Source: Maratus speciosus (Eukaryota > Arthropoda > Arachnida > Araneae > Salticidae). From it: a stretch of 64,000 nt of DNA. Below are positions 11,111-21,375 of this stretch, piece after piece. The DNA lies in NCBI GenBank assembly GCA_963932465.1, contig OZ010786.1:276056411-276120410 (forward strand), written 5' to 3'. A program made the translations under genes and the position numbers. The notes under the pieces were generated by a model, which had not been told where the DNA came from, made no database searches, and saw nothing but the letters and a program-made list of their open reading frames with translations. How positions within the stretch are numbered: position 1 is the stretch's first letter; each line of letters begins with the position of its first letter.

Positions 11111-11900
11111 TCCCCCCCAGGGATCCGGTACGAGGTTCGTCCGGTTCGAGATTATTTTTTTTACAAGATTTTGTAGTGCGTGCACACTACGCCTCTATAG
11201 GGTGCCTTGTATAGTGGGGAGCCAGTTCGAGATTTCATATTACAAGATTACGTATAAATTTGAGGCCCTGACTAAAAGAAGTGCCCGCTAGCGGACGAAG
11301 CCACTTAGTCCTTATTAAAGCCGACTCATTCCAGTTCACCCGCAGACGATTCTTGATAAAAATATGATGTATGAAAGCAATTGGCAAACTGGAGTCATCG
11401 AGAAAATTTTTACACAATCGAAAAATATCGAGGTGTCCATACAATCGAGAAAATCGATAAAAACATCTCATTATCGCCCATCACTAGTCCACCTTAGTGA
11501 TTCATATCATGTCCAATATATTAGTAGTACCATATAATATTATTAAAATGCGCCACAAAGGATTTTCGCCGTGGACCACAACGCACGAAATACTTTTGTG
11601 TGTCTCTGTAAAGGAACTATAAATGCTAAATACTTCCTTTTCAACAGAGAACATGCTATAATAAACTTCAATAAAACAAGTAAATTACATGACAACCCTA
11701 GCATATTTAAGCGAGCTCGGACAGACGGTAGCAGAACAGACGGTAGGCAGACAGACGAGCCAGAATCATTAAGACTTTCCAACTTTTATAGTTATAACTA
11801 CCTGTAAGTATTAAAAACCACCTTATAGGCAAATTTTGTTTATCTAGAGAGGTTAAGATTGATAAATACATTTTTGAATTTTGGTTACATTTTATAGGTT
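11110..11900. other. Unassigned sequence with a possible hAT-like end near 11487
   Basis: Read on the minus strand from about 11490, 'tagtgatgggcgataatg' followed by 'tcgattttctcgattg' resembles hAT terminal sequence, but I could not find a partner end. Overlapping short frames on both strands between 11235 and 11807 show no recognisable protein. Otherwise nothing assigned. Confidence 0.3.
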
Positions 11901-11903
11901 ATG

Positions 11904-12210
11904 CGGTTTGGGCTAAAATGCTTCTCGAGGTGAAAAGTTTTCTTCAAGCGAATGAAAAAAAATAGTTCCAAATTTCCATCATCCCTTTTCCGTATGTTTG
12001 ATTTCAAACATGATTTTCAGAAATCCGATTATCCGATTAATTTTGACGCTGTGACGCAGGAATGACGACTTCCAGCGATGGGAGTCGTCATTTTTGTGTC
12101 ACAGCATTAAAATTAATTTGAAAAAGAAATTTCTGAAAATCAGGTTTGAAATCAAAGATGTAGAAAAATGGCTCCATCTATGATGGAAGTTATTTTAGTC
12201 CAAACTGCAC
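11904..12210. mobile_element. Foldback MITE
   Basis: The left arm (from 'ggtttgggctaaaat') and the reverse complement of the right arm (from 'gtttggactaaaat') match along most of ~150 bp. Shared inner words are 'tttgatttcaaac.tgatt', 'ttcagaaat', 'aattaattttga.gctgtga' and, at the centre, 'gacgact' against 'agtcgtc' (12064-12070 and 12083-12089). The whole unit could form one long hairpin. No coding sequence. Confidence 0.75.
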
Positions 12211-12607
12211 TCCTGTACGACAATTGTTTGATTATATATTGAATTTTAAAAGATGTCCAGGAATTTTTGGACACCTTGTATTACCGTTTCACTTATATAC
12301 TTACCTATTTATATGCTTAGATACATTCAAACGCCTGACAAATATATATCAATATTACGTATCAAATTTATATACTTGCATACATACTGTAACAGCATAC
12401 AAATAAATAACTTTCGACACATACAAAAATGATGTAACAACTCTTTTTTTTTCAATAAGTAAAAAAATAGTGTATAAAGAGGAATGTTCTTCAGTCCTAG
12501 CTCAACGAAAATTTAAGCCTGATAGTTTAAGGAGTATCAGGACTCTTAAAAAAGGAAAAAAGGAAAAAAATTATCCTTTTTAACATTTAATATCTTAAAA
12601 TTTATAT
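12211..12607. other. A+T-rich flank of the Gypsy element
   Basis: It contains 'caggaatttttggacacc', a word often seen at mariner-like ends, but no matching partner was found. No gene seen. Confidence 0.4.
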
Positions 12608-12612
12608 GATTT
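12608..12612. repeat. Gypsy target-site duplication (left), GATTT
   Basis: GATTT sits directly before the left LTR and again at 30854-30858, exactly where LTR similarity stops. In A+T-rich DNA a chance match is possible, but its exact position supports it. Confidence 0.6.
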
Positions 12613-12772
12613 TGTAGTATCTTTTGTTTGAAATATATTCTAGTATTTTGGTACGTTTGTGCTCATATTGTGATGTGCTGAAAATAAATGTGAAATATGT
12701 TCTTTTATATCGGCGCCATCTCATATTGTGTCCAGTATTATATTTATTAAGTAATTAATTAGAAATACAATA
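12613..12772 (+). repeat. Gypsy 5' LTR
   Basis: Starts TGTAGTATCTTT and shares 'tattgtgatgtgct', 'aataaatgtgaaatatgttc' and 'tcggcgccatctcatattgt' with 30695-30853. It contains AATAAA. The similarity ends at 'aatacaata'. Confidence 0.88.
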
Positions 12773-12774
12773 AA

Positions 12775-12790
12775 TGGCGATGAGGATTCA
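12775..12790 (+). promoter_or_regulatory. Candidate Gypsy primer-binding site
   Basis: TGGCGATGAGGATTC starts two bases after the LTR, where a primer-binding site is expected. The tRNA is not identified. Confidence 0.5.
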
Positions 12791-12884
12791 AATAATTTTT
12801 TTTTCATGTTCACCGGAAAGATGGAAAAAATGACCTATGGCACCTATGAGTGAAAATGACTACTTTCGATTTTCATTAATTACT

Positions 12885-14482
12885 AGCTAAAGTACCCAGC
12901 GTTGCCCGGAATTTTAAGAATGTTTGTTTTGAAAAATCAATTTCAAAATTAAACACACAGTATAAAACAAACAATTAAAAAAGCAGTTAAAATATGCCAA
13001 TATTTCCATAATCGGGTTTTTATCATATTTCAATACGCTTTTTTTAAACTCATATGACGTTATATAGTCACCTGCTGACCATTATATTTCCAATATGACT
13101 TAATATTAACTTTTTTTAAAATTCGCCAAACTATTTATTTAATTTTCTTTTTTCACGTGAAAATCTTGCAATAGAAAAGTTATGACGCAATATTCCCCCT
13201 TTTTTTAATTCGGCAAACTACTTATTTCATTTCCATTTTTCACGTGTAAATCCTGCAATAGAAAAGTAATTGTTATGGTAAGAATTTCATTGTGGATTTT
13301 TAATTGTTGGCAACAGCTATAACGAAATTTTTTTTATTTGATAGGAAATTGCTGTTAAATGGTTGGTTTTTTACCCTTCTATATATATAAAAAGTAATGC
13401 TTTGGAAATGGACTAATGAAAATCTGCTTAGATATCGCGAAACGCATCTGATTGGTCACAACTTTCTGACGCTATAATGGGGGGTTACCAAAGGGTGGGT
13501 GGACCCGGCTATGTCGCCAAATATCGCCAAGATTGTCCCCAACGTAGCGATATATCGCCAAAAGTGATGCCAATTTGGCGCTATTTCCAGCATTTCGCCA
13601 AACTTCCACAGGCTCTCATTGAAATCCAACAGGTTTTGCTGGAGAGAATCAACAGGAGGAGATAAGATAGGAGATCAATCAGATAGGAGAAAATCGACAA
13701 ATTGAGATATTACAATGCAACAAAAACTAATATTAGCGTATGAATAGAGCTTAATTGAACTGTTTACATTATTTTTAAGCACAAACACTAACTATTTACA
13801 ATATTCGTAACACTATATATATAATTTTACACATCTATGTTGGCGGAGAAAAGGCGGCGAAGTGAATACAAAGATAAGGAAAAAAAATTCCAAATAACTT
13901 TCATAAATTTGTTACTTTTTAAATGTAACATATTTTTTGAATTTACAATATTTTTAATTTTAAATTTTCTATTAATTTATAATTTTATTTAATTATAAAT
14001 TTGTAATTATTCAAATAAAATATAAATCTTACCTTTTTTCAATGATTTTATATTTAATAAGTCTTGTAATTATGAAACTTTATCAGTTCCAATGATTATG
14101 TGCTTGGAGATAGGAAATAAAATTGTCAGAAGTAGGGGATTAGCGCGTTTTTAGGAAGCGGAATTTAAAAATTAAATGAATAGAAAATAAAGAATCCCGA
14201 GGCTTGGGTAGAAAATAGGAATTGCTTCGCGATATCGAATGGAATCGCGAAGCGATTACGCGGAGGATTCGTGAGCGTAGCGAGCAGGGGGGGGGGGGGC
14301 AGGGCACCCTTAGTTAATTAAAAATTAACTATAAATTATTTCGATTCCAGATTACTTTGGTATCCTCGACCGTGTTTTAATACACATGTACGCAACTTTT
14401 CACAATTCTGGCTTCCAAACTGTGGATTTGTATAGAATTACAGACAGACAGACAGACAAATTTTCATTTTTATATATTACAT
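12885..14482 (+). mobile_element. Rep-A copy, split by a Helitron-like insert
   Basis: Begins 'ctaaagtacccagcgttgcc' and ends in the 'cagacagacagacaaattt' tail. Its interior matches 44027-44848 and 55927-56690, including 'gttgaaaaatcaatttcaaaatt'-like text and repeated 'ttcacgtg.aaatcttgcaa' words. In the other copies 'ggtggttttttattaattaa' is continuous; here it is broken between about 13378 and 14311. It lies inside the Gypsy leader/gag region. Confidence 0.7.
13379..14311 (+). mobile_element. Hel-beta, Helitron-like element inside Rep-A
   Basis: The 5' end TCTATATATATAAAAAG resembles the starts at 25538 and 44853. The 3' end has 'gcgtagcgagc' then a G-run, 'cagggcaccc' and TTAGT, close to the end at 29110-29146 (hairpin, then CTAG, then T). 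The G-run of 14 is probably expanded. The interior has several 'tcgccaaa' words. There is no replication or helicase protein, so it is non-autonomous. Confidence 0.55.
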
Positions 14483-14686
14483 ATTAATGATCTGCTGATT
14501 TGTGCCTATCTCTTATAGAAATTGTGTAGGGTATATTGCCTTGATTTTTTTTTCTTTTCTAAGTTTAAAATAAAGATTACAGAAAAAGGTTTTCGAACTT
14601 CAAAAAGTTCGATGAAGCAGTTGAAACGTCCGCATCTTTGGTAAAAAGGTTGGAACAGATTTTCATTTTGCATGATGTTAAGAAAC
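14483..14686 (+). pseudogene. gag: Gypsy gag, N-terminal fragment
   Basis: An open stretch from about 14585 reads KKFDEAVETSASLVKRLEQIF and then ILHDVKK, fitting the start of Mag-type gags (a short F..F......W..Y.ERL.qyF..n.i pattern). It ends where Rep-E is inserted at 14687. The upstream 100 bp is A+T-rich with no clear frame. Identification rests on the pattern and on position between the 5' LTR and RT. Confidence 0.55.
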
Positions 14687-15725
14687 AACTAGTCGACTGG
14701 GCCAATCCCAACACTTTCTTCTATCTCATACATATTAATGTTTCAAAATTTGCCACCACAGTGCCAAAAATAAATGGCCCATCACGAGTATTCGACAGAT
14801 ATGAAATTCCACGAATTAGTTCTTGAGATATGGCTATCGCAAAAATCGTGTAAATCGAGAAAAATGCAGCACAGCAGTGCCACCTGTTGGGTGGTTTACA
14901 CTAAAACCTAATCAGCAAGAATTTATGTCAATGTCTAATAGAATATGAAGGTAGATAAAAATTCGTGCATTAGCTTTTGAGATAGAGCTATTGCGGTAGT
15001 CGTGGAAAACGCAGCATAGCAGTGCCACCTTATGAGCGATTTACACCAAAACATATCAAGTTATAACTGAATATGAAGTTTTATTAAATTCCGCTTGTTA
15101 GTTCTTGAGATAGAGCTATTGCGGTAATAATGTAAAACGCAGCATAACAGCACCACCTGCAATTTACACCAAAACATAATCAGCACCAATTCATATCAAT
15201 GTATTCTTCAAGCTGAAGTTTTATGTAAATCCGTGCATTAGTTCTTGAGATAGAGCTATTGCGGAAATCGTGAAAAGTACAGCATAGCAGTGCTACCTGT
15301 TGGCGATTTATACCAAAAAATAATCAGCACCAAATTATATGAAGGTATAACTGAATCTCAAGTTTGATGAAATTCTGTGCATTAGTTCTTTAGATATAGG
15401 TATTACGGAAATATGAATAATGTAGCATAGCAGCGCCACTTGTTAGGCGATTTACACCAAAAAATAATCAGCACCAATTTACATTAAAGGCTAACTGAAT
15501 CTGAAATTTTATTCAATTCCGTGCATTTATTCTTGAGATAGACAGCATTCAAAATTTGAGTCACATACAGACAGTCACAGACACACAGACTCACAAATAG
15601 ACATTTTGCAAAAATGTGTTTTTCAGGATCTCTGACTCCGAAAACGTGTCAATCCGTCCAAAACCGGAATTCGAAAATTTTCACGAATCCAATTTATTCT
15701 TCTTTTAAAGAAAGACAGAAGAAAT
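14687..15725 (+). mobile_element. Rep-E, copy with ~130-bp internal repeats
   Basis: Starts 'ctagtcgactgggccaatcc', matching 'ctagctggatgttccaatcc' at 32104. About six units follow, each with 'ttcttgagatagagctattg', 'cagcatagcagtgccacct' and 'accaaaacataatcagcacc', spaced about 130 bp. The end has 'ggatctctgactccgaaaac', 'gtcaatccgtccaaaaccgg' and 'attcttcttttaaagaaag'. The end, but not the interior satellite, is shared with 32104-33010. It splits the Gypsy gag. Confidence 0.78.
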
Positions 15726-15890
15726 TCAAAAAGAACTTGCCGCGATTATTTCTTGTATGTTTTCGAAGCTATATAATTTGTTATCTGATTTATGTTTCCC
15801 AAAAGCATCTGAATCCTTGAAATATTCTGAAATTGTGGATAATCTGTTTAAAGCAGTATGTATTAACTGTAAATCAGGATAAAGCTTCAA
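15726..15890 (+). pseudogene. gag: Gypsy gag, second fragment
   Basis: Directly after Rep-E the frame reads EIQKELAAIISCMFSKLYNL, then LLSDLCFPK, then YSEIVDNLFKA before a stop near 15879. This matches the Mag gag pattern EL..i.gcmG.ktY.lLr.L..P with a following eiv..L. The rest of gag and the whole protease are missing: RT sequence begins within about 100 bp. Confidence 0.6.
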
Positions 15891-15911
15891 CTATAAAATT
15901 GTCTGTTTTCA

Positions 15912-17000
15912 TTGAAAATAAAGAAGAGCTATGTAAATGAAATTGTAAATTCTTCTGACAAATTACAAGCATTAATAAATGCATTTTTTGATTTGTTTAC
16001 TGATAAGGTTGGGGAAATAAAAGATTTGAAGGCAGAACTTTATCTTGAAAAAGATGCTACACCCATATTTTACAAAGCCAGGGCTGTAACTTCTGCACTA
16101 TGTGCAGGAGTCAATGAAGAATTACAAATATTACGAGATGGAGGTATAATTAAACTAGTTGCTAATAGCAAGTGGGAAACTCTTATTTTCCCAGAGGTTA
16201 AGCCTAATGAGAAAACTCGTTTATGTGGCGACTTTAAAATAACATTAAATAAATCTCTGGAAGTTGAAAAATATCCGTTACCTAGGGTAGAAAATATGTT
16301 AGCTACATTAGGCGGTTGTTTACATTTTACAAAAATTGATTTAAACGAAGCATATCTTCAGTTATCTGTAGATGACTTGGAAGTCACAAGAATTGTTAAC
16401 ACGTTGAGTGCCACGTCAGTCAGCGGTGACTGACACTGAACTTTCCGTTTAGACCGCGTCAGTCATCGGTGATTGACACTTATAGATTGTGTAACAGGAA
16501 TGTTATTTCGTGGCACAAACGGAAAGGCAGACAAAATAGACTTGGCATTCAACGTGTTAACGATTATTACCCCTAAAGGATTATTCCAATTTCTTAAGTT
16601 ACCCATGGGTTTTACTAGTTCTCCATGTATATCGCAAAGAAAAATTGAACATATTTTAATTGAAATTGAGGGAGTTACATTTCTTATAGATGACATTGAA
16701 ATTGGTGATGAAACAGATGTAATTCGTTTAAATCGTCTAAAACAAATATTGGAAAGATTACGTGAGCACAATAGGATAAATTAAAAAAAAATCCTATTGT
16801 ACGGTTGACGAAATTAAATATTGTGGGTATAAAGTTGATGAACACGGTGTTCATAAAAAAAAGATAAATTCGATGCTATTTAAAATGCTCCAAGACCAAT
16901 AAATGTATCTCAGGTTAAAGCTTTTCTAGGCTAAGTTACATATTATTCTTTGCACCAAACTTATATACAGCCGCACATCCTGTAAATAATTTACTCAAGA
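15912..17000 (+). pseudogene. pol: Gypsy reverse transcriptase, split by a MITE
   Basis: Copies element RNA into DNA. The first frame (15912-16395) holds AELYLEKDATPIFYKAR, ELQILRDGGIIKLV, RLCGDFKITLNKSLEVEKYPL and FTKIDLNEAYLQL (motif A, with Asp), all strongly Mag-like. A TTAA-bounded MITE (16396-16560) interrupts just after. The second frame resumes with IITPKGLFQFLKLPMGFTSS and FLIDDIEIG (the catalytic Y-x-D-D box, here LIDD, at about 16684-16695). It ends at 16784 in an A-run. From 16785 to about 17000 broken frames give the KY.GY.vd.hGvhk thumb and connection motifs. Cutting the MITE out at TTAA would not rejoin the frames exactly, so another small indel exists. Confidence 0.9.
16396..16560. 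mobile_element. TTAA-bounded MITE (piggyBac-like) inside Gypsy RT
   Basis: TTAA at 16396-16399 and 16557-16560 flank ends 'cacgttgagtgccacg' and, inverted, 'cacgttgaatgccaag'. Inside are two direct copies of a 22-bp palindromic block, 'gtcagtca.cggtga.tgac', at 16415-16436 and 16459-16480. A TTAA target with such ends is the piggyBac pattern. There is no coding capacity. Confidence 0.82.
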
Positions 17001-17079
17001 AGAATGTGAAATTTATGTGGTCTGTATGTGAACAATCGTTTAAGAGTATATAAAAAAAATTATTTCTGAAAGGGTTCTT

Positions 17080-17609
17080 ATTCACTTTAACCCTAAATTA
17101 CCTTTGATGTTAGCAACTGGTGCTTCTCATTATGGTGTCTCTGCAGTTCTTTCGCATGTCATACCAGATAACACTGAAAAGCTTATTTGTTTTGTGTCCA
17201 GAACTTTAACTAATGCAGAAAAACGGTATATTCAAGTAGATAAAGAAGCACTGGCTATTATATTTCGTGTAATGAACTTTTTTCAGAATTTGTATGGTAA
17301 CAGATTTACTTTATTTACTGACAGTACTCCTCTTGTGTCTATTTTTTCTCCTTCTAAATGTATTCCTGTATTATCAGCTGTTAGAAGCAACGATATGCAA
17401 TATATTTGCAAACATTTCAATATGATATTCGTTATAAGAAAACCAGTAAACATGAAAACATTGATGCTCTTTCACGTCTTCCATTGCGCAGTGAATTTAA
17501 TTCCAGTAATGTAATTGATGAATCTGAATTTCTTCAAATTAATGAACTTTCTATTTTATTTTTAACTTCTAAATCTATTGCTCTATCTACAAAATCTTAT
17601 TCCTTATAA
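17080..17609 (+). pseudogene. pol: Gypsy RNase H, catalytic Asp lost
   Basis: Removes the RNA template strand. Motifs in order: PLMLAT-G-ASHYGVSAVL (should be TDAS), FVSRTLTNAEKRYIQVDKEA, ALAIIF, LYGNRFTLFTDSTPL, YDIRYKKTSKHENIDALSR. The first catalytic Asp is Gly (GGT at 17119-17121). A one-base shift near 17400-17410 moves from the frame ending at 17514 to the frame 17406-17609, which carries the KHENIDALSRLP end of the domain. The frame stops before the zinc-binding part of integrase, which resumes 11.7 kb away at 29360. Confidence 0.9.
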
Positions 17610-17852
17610 CGTCAAAATTTTCATCACCAAATTCCTCAATAAATGAAAATTAAAATTCTAGTGCTATATTCACCTCGAGTTAAATCTATATAATAAAAGC
17701 AAGAAGTCAACTGACTGTCATCAACAGTTCCGGGATGACCGCTGCACTTTTTATATGCCAAGCGTCCATTTCGGTACTTTTATGTTAACAGGGCGCAGGT
17801 GACAAATCGTCAAATACTGTTCCATCGCCATCATTTCATTTAAAATATAAGC

Positions 17853-18149
17853 GGTACTTCTTGGTTATCCCCTCGACCAATTTTGCTAAATTATACAAAT
17901 CGCCAAACTATTCGCCAAATTATAGAAATTGACATAATTTTTATTTTAATTAACGAAAGAACAAATAAATTAGTAAAACATTAATAAAATACAAATAAAA
18001 AGTCGAATTAACAGTCACTTGGTGACGTAACAATCATGTGTATCGTGTTTAATGTCAAGAGATTGTGACATTTACGATCAACCATTATTGGCATTTAATT
18101 TTATAGTTTGGCGATATTTTTCTGGTTGACGGGATAATCAAGCAGTACC
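17853..18149. mobile_element. Rep-X copy 1, hAT-like MITE
   Basis: Ends GGTACTTCTTGGTTATCCC and, inverted, GGTACTGCTTGATTATCCC form ~26-bp terminal inverted repeats. Flanking 8-mers ATATAAGC and ATATAAAC match at 7 of 8 positions, fitting an 8-bp target duplication. The interior has 'cgccaaa' words in both orientations near the ends. Confidence 0.72.
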
Positions 18150-18171
18150 ATATAAACTTATCACTCATTTC

Positions 18172-18376
18172 GGAACAGATGTCATATACTCCCAATATTG
18201 ACGTGATTGTTTTCTGACGCTAATGTCATATACGCACTAGGTACTTAACTGACGCCAACATGTCGTTATTTTGCTTGATATGGTAAACCGGATGTAGATG
18301 ATATAGTAACGAGGTTTTCGCCAAATTGGCATCGGAAAAAATCGCGCCAATACATCGCGTATATTACATCTGTGCC
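18172..18376. mobile_element. Rep-D copy 1, MITE with perfect 8-bp target duplication
   Basis: Ends 'ggaacagatgtcatatac' and, inverted, 'ggcacagatgtaatatacg'. CTCATTTC stands directly before (18164-18171) and directly after (18377-18384). An 8-bp duplication is typical of hAT elements. Inner words include 'ttttcgccaaattggc'. 205 bp, no coding. Confidence 0.88.
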
Positions 18377-18384
18377 CTCATTTC

Positions 18385-20640
18385 ATTTAAAATACGTAAC
18401 TTTCATTTAAAACACATATATGAAAGTAATTTAAAATACGCTTTCATCTCTAATAATAGAAGCTTAACTCATGTGATTTTTATAACAAAACTAACTGTTA
18501 CCCGTGACTGCGTTCAGGTAACATTTAAAGAAGAAGAAATTCACCAATTAAGCAAAAAATTTCGATAATTAAAAGCATATATAATTAACCTTTTATCACA
18601 TTTTATAGTAGAAACGCTTCTGATGATCCCAATTTGCTTATTTTTATTTATATATATAGGATTATTTAAATTTCTTTCGTGAGCATGAAATTTCATACAC
18701 CTTTTCTATGATTAAATGAAGAATAAATTTACATCTCTGTTATTCTATTTTATTATTTATATTTATTCTATTTTATATTTATTCCGCTCAAGGACATTGA
18801 TTTAATTTATGTTTTCGAGACAACGAATATTATTTAAAGAAATATATTAGTAAATACTTTTAAAGGAAAGTGGTTATTAACAAGTCACTTCAGACGTCAC
18901 TTTGATAAGATTAGAATAATCGAAAAATCAAAATGCAACATTATGTTTATATTCCAAAAATCACATCTTGGAAGAAAAAAAAAAGATAAATTGTATTAAA
19001 AAGTAATAATCAAACGTGGTGAAGCATCAAAGTTCAAAAATAAATAATAAGAGTACGAGAAATATCTTTAACTTTCAAATATTTATAACACTTTAATTTC
19101 ACGGCACCACACTTTTATTAACTGTAGATCTACCAATAATATTAAAATATTTATCATGCTTTGAAGACTCTTGAGCCTAAATACTTATTATTTAAGCAAT
19201 AGAGTTGCTTATTGCTTTAGCGGAATAAATCTATTTATGGAAAAGCACCCCAATTATGAATTAACATTTTCATATCTAACGTTGTGCTGTAATTTTGGCT
19301 TTTGAAAGTTTTGAAATTTGCAGGAATATGCTCCAAAGGGGGACAGAGATTGTGTTTCAGAGAGATTTTTAACTATAGATTTTGATATTTTAAAATCGAA
19401 ATAAAATTTCCCTTCTTCCTTTGCCCTTTTCGATAATCACGATGCCTTTAAAAATTAGAGGGATCTGAGGCAAAAGACAAATTTATTGCTTTATTAATGG
19501 TTTTGTTTCTTTTTTACACGTAAATGATGTCACATGTAAAGCCTAATCTCAAATTAAAATTACTTGCTAAACTTTTTAAAGTCGACTTTGATGTGCCATT
19601 TATTAAATTTTATTGAAACCAATGTTCCTGGAGATTGTACTGTAAAAGGGTGTTAAACTTATGTATTTGCTATTGTTAAGTTATTAGCAAATTACGCCAT
19701 TTTGTATAACTGCTATAAAATGCTAACATTTTCTGAAAGAAAAGCAGCTAATGATTTAAATATAACGACGCTTTCACTAGGTTAGTTTATCTTACGGAAT
19801 GATACTTGTCGAAATAAAAAAATATATATATATATTCTTTCACTTCATGAATCATTTAAAACTATGCATTTCAATTTGTTTAAAACATAGAATCGACTAA
19901 TGAAATCCAATATTATTGTACATTTAGAAAAACATTGAAACATTTTTTTTATTAAATATACTAAATTTCAAGTAATAAAATATATTTAAAATATAAGCTA
20001 AAATTCATTTTGAAATAAGGAATAAATGAACTTTTGGTGCAAAATTTTATTTCTAAAAGGTATATTATTATTTTAAGATTTCGTTTTAACTTTCGAAGCT
20101 GGTGTAACGAAAACGACATCGCTTTGACGAAATTGAAATAAATATATGATAATGTTGTCGTATTAAAAAATGCTTTCCATGAAAAAATATTACATCATTT
20201 TTACCCGATAAAGCTTTTACTAAAATCGTCTTTGTGACATGTTTTAACTGCCATCTTTAAAAATAATTAATTAAAATAGTATATGATTTTTTAAAACTTA
20301 ATTCTTATGAATAGTGGGCAATAACTATCCACTTAAATGTACAGAAGATATATTTACATCCGCAGACGATTTTAGCTTCTGTGGAATAAATTCATTCATG
20401 AAGCTTCGATGTGTGTAAATATGTTTTCAGTTTTGGGAAATTTACTTTAATCATGTTTTTGTACCATTTATACTAATTGAAATTCAATTCTTTTTAATTT
20501 TAATGAGGAAATAGCGTCAAAAAATATATTAATCTGTTTTAATTCCCCTTTCTTCCACCAAAAATATCTTCTCCTTATAATCATAGGGTGAATTTTGAAA
20601 GAAAACTCTCATTTGTTTGTAACTTATATTCAAAATCTTT
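18385..20640. other. Unassigned A+T-rich interior
   Basis: More than 2 kb without any frame or repeat partner that I can recognise. It may be interior of Hel-alpha copy 1, or other decayed insertions. Confidence 0.5.
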
Positions 20641-21100
20641 AATCAGTATAGATAGTATTCTTTTGACGTCACAATTTAGTAAAATGGTTGTTTTATAGCC
20701 TCGAACTGAAAGCGAGAATAGAGTCCATTAGTAAAAAATATTTCCGTTATTCGTTTTAATATGACGTCATTATTTATCTATTTTCATTATTTACTGATAT
20801 TATTGCCCCTTGCATTTTTAACGAATACATGGAAATATCTATTTTATTTTAAATATGACGTCATATTTTTCCAAGCGAATAACTTTATTAATAATTTGAT
20901 TCTTTTTCATTCTTTTCCCTTCTAATTATGACTCCATTTTTTGCAGAAAACCCCTTATTAACGTGCAAAATTTTATTTAATTATTTCCCTTATTAACGTA
21001 ACTGATATTCATCCTTCATGTATAATAAAAAATATATATTTTTCGTTTAAAATATGACGTCATAAATATTTTCTTTTGAATTCTTTTTATTTTAATTTTT
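20641..21100. repeat. Diverged repeats conserving four TGACGTCA palindromes
   Basis: TGACGTCA occurs at 20664-20671, 20762-20769, 20856-20863 and 21055-21062: spacings 98, 94 and 199 bp, close to one or two ~97-bp units. Three of the four read aatATGACGTCAT, and 'ttcgtttaaaat'-like text precedes two of them. The surrounding sequence has diverged more than the 8-mer. TGACGTCA is the cAMP-response-element palindrome; no function is shown. Confidence 0.6.
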
Positions 21101-21375
21101 AATTAATTGTAGAGGAAAAATTATTATTCCAGATTTAGAATTTCTTGGCAACGGAAAGAAAAATGGTCAAATTTTATCGGGAAAATGTCAATTGATTCTG
21201 TATGAAAAAGTATGAAATTTTGAATTATTAAGTGAAATATTTGAATAAAATAAATAAAACATAGCCTATGTTCTTTTCCGTTTCATAATCTATCTATATG
21301 CAAAGATACAAAAGCATTAATTCATCCGTTTTGATGTTCACTTCATTCAAACATTCGGACACACATTGACATTTA

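Noticed and set aside
11235..11807. Overlapping short frames on both strands as genes
   Set aside because: No motif, both strands open, and no conservation visible within the window.
16463..16771. Minus-strand frame opposite the Gypsy RT
   Set aside because: Shadow of the RT frame, which has clear family motifs on the plus strand.
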